Shown here piece by piece: positions 61,605 through 64,000 of a DNA stretch of 64,000 nt. A model generated the notes under the pieces. The model was not told the DNA's origin and did no database searches. It was given only the letters and a program-made list of their open reading frames with translations. How positions within the stretch are numbered: position 1 is the stretch's first letter; each line of letters begins with the position of its first letter. The position numbers were made by a program, and so were the translations under genes. This DNA is from Pseudobdellovibrio sp031428275 (GTDB taxonomy: Bacteria; Bdellovibrionota; Bdellovibrionia; Bdellovibrionales; Bdellovibrionaceae). The DNA lies in contig JANPPC010000043.1 of the NCBI GenBank assembly GCA_031428275.1, positions 1 to 64,000 of the forward strand, given 5' to 3'.

Positions 61605-62941
61605 AGTGCCTTAGAAAAAATTTGCGTCGTGGGATTTTTTGTTTTCAGGCGTTCATCAAAAAATACGCAGGCATTACGTAGGAATGGGCGCCCCTTATCT
61701 GTTAAAATAATTTTATCGTCCGTAATATGTACTAATTCGTCGGCTAACATCTCGACTAGAAATTTCTTAGCAGGTTCGATTTGTTCAGACGTTAGTTTGA
61801 CGTGGCCCTTCGTCATAAATTCTAAAATTTGCTCGCGGCGGGCTTGGTCTTCTACGGTTAAGCAATGCCCGCGGTGCGTAGCGATCTCGGCCTTTTCTAA
61901 TTTTTGTTGGTAAGCTGGTAATACTTTTTCGTTTTGGTGAAATGATTGGCTGGTTTCACTAATTGAACTTACGCCTAAACCTAGCAACACGTCGGTTCGA
62001 TGATTGGTGTACCCCATAAAATTTCGGTGTAAGCTACCCTCATGAAAAGCCTTAGCTAATGAATCTGTCGGCAAAGCAAAGTGATCCATTCCCATTTCAA
62101 CATAACCGGCCGCTAAAAGTGAACTGCGGGCGATTTCGTAAAGCTTACGCTTATTTTCACCTTGCGGCAGATCTTCATCTTTAAATAAACGCTGGGCCGG
62201 TTTAATCCAAGGAACTAAGGCCAAGCTGTATAAAGCGATACGATCTGGTCGAAGTAAAATAGTTTGCTCGATCGTCTTTTCAATTGATTCTGGAGTTTGC
62301 TTCGCTAATCCGTAAATCAAATCAAAATTAACCGAAGTGTAGCCAATTTCACGGGCGATGTTCGTTATATTTTCGGTGATTTCAAAAGGCTGTATGCGGT
62401 TAATTAAACTTTGTACTTCGTGATTGAAATCTTGAACACCCAAGCTTACGCGTCTGAAGCCTAGCTTGTGTAACACCTTGAGCTGTTCAACGGTCGTGCG
62501 GCGCGGGTCAACCTCGATTGAGGCTTCGAAGTCTTCGCTTAAGTGAACGTCATCTAAAATGGGTTGCAGTAATTTCTCTAAATTTTCAGCCGATAAAAAT
62601 GTAGGCGTGCCTCCACCTAAATGAAGATGCTTCAGTTGATTTTTTTGTAAGCCCGGTACTTGCGCTCGATAAAGGCGCCACTCTTGTAAAAGCATTTCGA
62701 CGTAGGCAGATTCTTTACCGTGATCTTTGGTAATCACGGTATTACAACCGCAAAAAGTACATAAACTTTCGCAGTACGGAATGTGCAAATACAAAGACCA
62801 CGATGCTGATTCAGGATTCAAAGCGTGTTTTAAGTCTAAGATCCACTGTTCAGAAGTCGGAGGGTTTTCCCAATAGGGTACGGTCGGATAGGACGTGTAA
62901 CGTGGTACAGCTACGTCATATTTTTGAAATAAGTTTTTCAT
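61601..62941 (-). CDS. hemN: Oxygen-independent coproporphyrinogen III oxidase
   Basis: Radical-SAM enzyme that decarboxylates coproporphyrinogen III to protoporphyrinogen IX without oxygen. 446 residues, typical HemN length. Cluster cysteines are Cys57, Cys61 and Cys64 in YCESLCTFC, followed by GCN. GGGTPTFL and the HemN C-terminal domain (ARREQILEFMTKG) are present, which separates it from HemW. ATG overlaps the hemE stop in a TAATG junction. Confidence 0.95.
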   Translation of the reverse strand: MKNLFQKYDVAVPRYTSYPTVPYWENPPTSEQWILDLKHALNPESASWSLYLHIPYCESLCTFCGCNTVITKDHGKESAYVEMLLQEWRLYRAQVPGLQKNQLKHLHLGGGTPTFLSAENLEKLLQPILDDVHLSEDFEASIEVDPRRTTVEQLKVLHKLGFRRVSLGVQDFNHEVQSLINRIQPFEITENITNIAREIGYTSVNFDLIYGLAKQTPESIEKTIEQTILLRPDRIALYSLALVPWIKPAQRLFKDEDLPQGENKRKLYEIARSSLLAAGYVEMGMDHFALPTDSLAKAFHEGSLHRNFMGYTNHRTDVLLGLGVSSISETSQSFHQNEKVLPAYQQKLEKAEIATHRGHCLTVEDQARREQILEFMTKGHVKLTSEQIEPAKKFLVEMLADELVHITDDKIILTDKGRPFLRNACVFFDERLKTKNPTTQIFSKAL

Positions 62942-63957
62942 TAAAATAACTTTCTGACGGTTTCAACGAAAGCGCGCACGTTCGCTTCAGGAGTTTTCGG
63001 TAAAATTCCGTGACCTAAACCGCAAACCCAACCTTTACGCTGGCTCGGTGATAAATCTTGAAAGGGTTTTAAGTAATTGTTCAGAAATTTTTTAAAATCA
63101 TCAGCCGGCAGATGAAGTAATGACTGATCAAAGTTACCTTGTACAAAACCCGGCGACTGCTGCAGCACCTGAACTAAATCATTACGATGATCGTACCCTT
63201 GCCCCTGCCACGGGATTTGGGCCCAATCTGACGTCGCAAAATGCGCAGGCTGCGTGCCGCGAGAGTAATAACCCAATCTTTGCGCAAAGCGATTGGCCAG
63301 TCTCTTTAAAACCGGTTGAATTTGTGATTGAAAAACATCGGGTGAAAGCTCACCCGCGGCCGTATCTAAAATCATCACAACATCGGCTCCGCCGTCGAAC
63401 TGCATCTGAATATTCTCGATCAAAAAATCACAAATTATTTCAGAAAACTGCTGCCATAAGGGCCAAGCCGTCTTAGCACCAAGTAAGTTGCCCGCGTGAG
63501 AGCCTTCCATTGCGTAAACAAATAACGTCCACGGTCCGCCGACGAAACCGATCAGGGCTTTTGATTCAGGTAACCGCGCGCGCGTCAGCTTCATCGCCTC
63601 TTTTTGAAAAAGCATCTTTTGAGCCGCCTCTTTTGCGGGTTTTAGCTTCGCAATGTCGGCCGCGCTCAGCTTAAAACCAAGTTGCGGCCCTGCATCGGTG
63701 TAATCAAGCGGCATACCTAAAGCTTGTAACGGAAATAAAATATCACTAAATAAAATAGCCGCATCAAAGTCAAAATCTTGAATGGGGCCCATCGCCACTT
63801 CACAAGCTAGTTCAGGTTTCAAGCAGAGATCCATGAAGGTGTACTGCTTTTTTAAATTCTGGTAGTGGCTGTGGTAACGACCCGCCTGACGCATCATCCA
63901 GATAGGCGGAGTTTTCACTTCTTCTTTAGCTAGCGTTTTTTGAAATAAATTTTTCAT
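62941..63957 (-). CDS. hemE: Uroporphyrinogen decarboxylase
   Basis: Removes four carboxyl groups from uroporphyrinogen III. 338 residues from the ATG behind GAGGAGA; an in-frame Met eight codons earlier has no ribosome site. Signature PPIWMMRQAGRY near residue 17, AAILFSDILFP near 75 and FVGGPWTLFVYAMEG near 140. The ATG overlaps the upstream gene's stop (ATGA), so the haem genes form one coupled operon. Confidence 0.96.
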   Translation of the reverse strand: MKNLFQKTLAKEEVKTPPIWMMRQAGRYHSHYQNLKKQYTFMDLCLKPELACEVAMGPIQDFDFDAAILFSDILFPLQALGMPLDYTDAGPQLGFKLSAADIAKLKPAKEAAQKMLFQKEAMKLTRARLPESKALIGFVGGPWTLFVYAMEGSHAGNLLGAKTAWPLWQQFSEIICDFLIENIQMQFDGGADVVMILDTAAGELSPDVFQSQIQPVLKRLANRFAQRLGYYSRGTQPAHFATSDWAQIPWQGQGYDHRNDLVQVLQQSPGFVQGNFDQSLLHLPADDFKKFLNNYLKPFQDLSPSQRKGWVCGLGHGILPKTPEANVRAFVETVRKLF

Positions 63958-64000
63958 TTTTCTCCTCGCGGTTGAATCCACTGGTAACCAATACCGCGGA
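63954..64000 (-). CDS. Partial gene at window edge, upstream of hemE
   Basis: Only the last 14 whole codons are visible (RGIGYQWIQPRGEK then TGA). The stop overlaps the hemE start as ATGA, which is why I take it as a real gene end. Product not recognisable; an earlier haem gene is a guess from context. Confidence 0.4.
   Translation of the reverse strand, partial: RGIGYQWIQPRGEK

Noticed and set aside
1..64000. Search for mobile elements, CRISPR arrays, tRNA and rRNA genes
   Set aside because: No transposase, integrase, regularly spaced repeats, tRNA T-arm plus CCA pattern or rRNA-like sequence was found by reading both strands.

Overview
The window looks like chromosomal DNA of a Bdellovibrio-type predatory bacterium (Bdellovibrionota). 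This is inferred from gene content and local order (pilA, dnaK, dnaJ, clpS, clpA in one neighbourhood; a hemE-hemN-hemY-hemH operon), from a low-to-moderate GC content, and from a high density of exported proteins, lipoproteins and proteases. No taxonomic marker such as rRNA is present. I saw no rRNA, tRNA, insertion sequence, prophage or CRISPR array. Genes are tightly packed and often overlap by 1-4 bases.

Layout. 1-5.3 kb: a conserved unknown protein overlapping fumC, an SDR oxidoreductase, an EVE-domain protein, a DUF1295 membrane enzyme and a lipoprotein serine protease. 5.4-10.6 kb: two tRNA-dihydrouridine synthases, a glutaredoxin, a TPR-like membrane protein, purK-purE. 10.6-15.3 kb: a 26-residue membrane peptide, a small lipoprotein, acs, a zinc-protease lipoprotein and the type IV pilin pilA. 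15.3-30.1 kb: proteostasis and envelope block, with dnaJ upstream of dnaK (both with possible heat-shock promoters), clpS-clpA, a lytic transglycosylase, a subtilase, a zinc-ribbon protein, lnt and mutS2. 30.3-37.6 kb: an accessory-like stretch of lipoproteins and secreted proteins, a protein with an internally repeated domain, a coiled-coil/small-heat-shock fusion, a matrixin protease, and a 600-base gene-free stretch with strong inverted repeats. 37.6-46.1 kb: hslO, a SixA-like phosphatase, a FAH-family enzyme, a bifunctional proline-catabolic enzyme, a small secreted peptide, a rhomboid-RDD pair and a Fis-type regulator. 46.3-56.7 kb: PAP2 phosphatase, two paralogous secreted transglutaminase-like proteins around a DUF1304 protein, ogt, a GDT1-type manganese/cation exporter under a yybP-ykoY (Mn2+) riboswitch, a third transglutaminase-like secreted protein, a DMT transporter, a glutamine amidotransferase-like protein and unknown exported proteins. 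56.8-64 kb: terC diverging from an nhaR-like regulator, and the late haem operon on the minus strand.

Themes. (1) Protein quality control: DnaJK, ClpSA, Hsp33, a small-HSP-like protein. (2) Envelope and secretion: Lnt, lytic transglycosylase, rhomboid, several proteases and transglutaminase-like enzymes, compatible with (but not proof of) a predatory or scavenging life. (3) Amino-acid carbon use: the PutA-type enzyme, acs and fumC. (4) Metal handling: riboswitch-controlled GDT1 exporter plus TerC. (5) Expression signals: several genes appear to be transcribed from promoters lying 6-9 bases from the start codon with no Shine-Dalgarno sequence (hslO, sixA-like, dnaJ, clpS, acs), suggesting leaderless mRNAs. 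Two genes have their start codon buried in a perfect inverted repeat. All assignments come from reading motifs; no database search was run.
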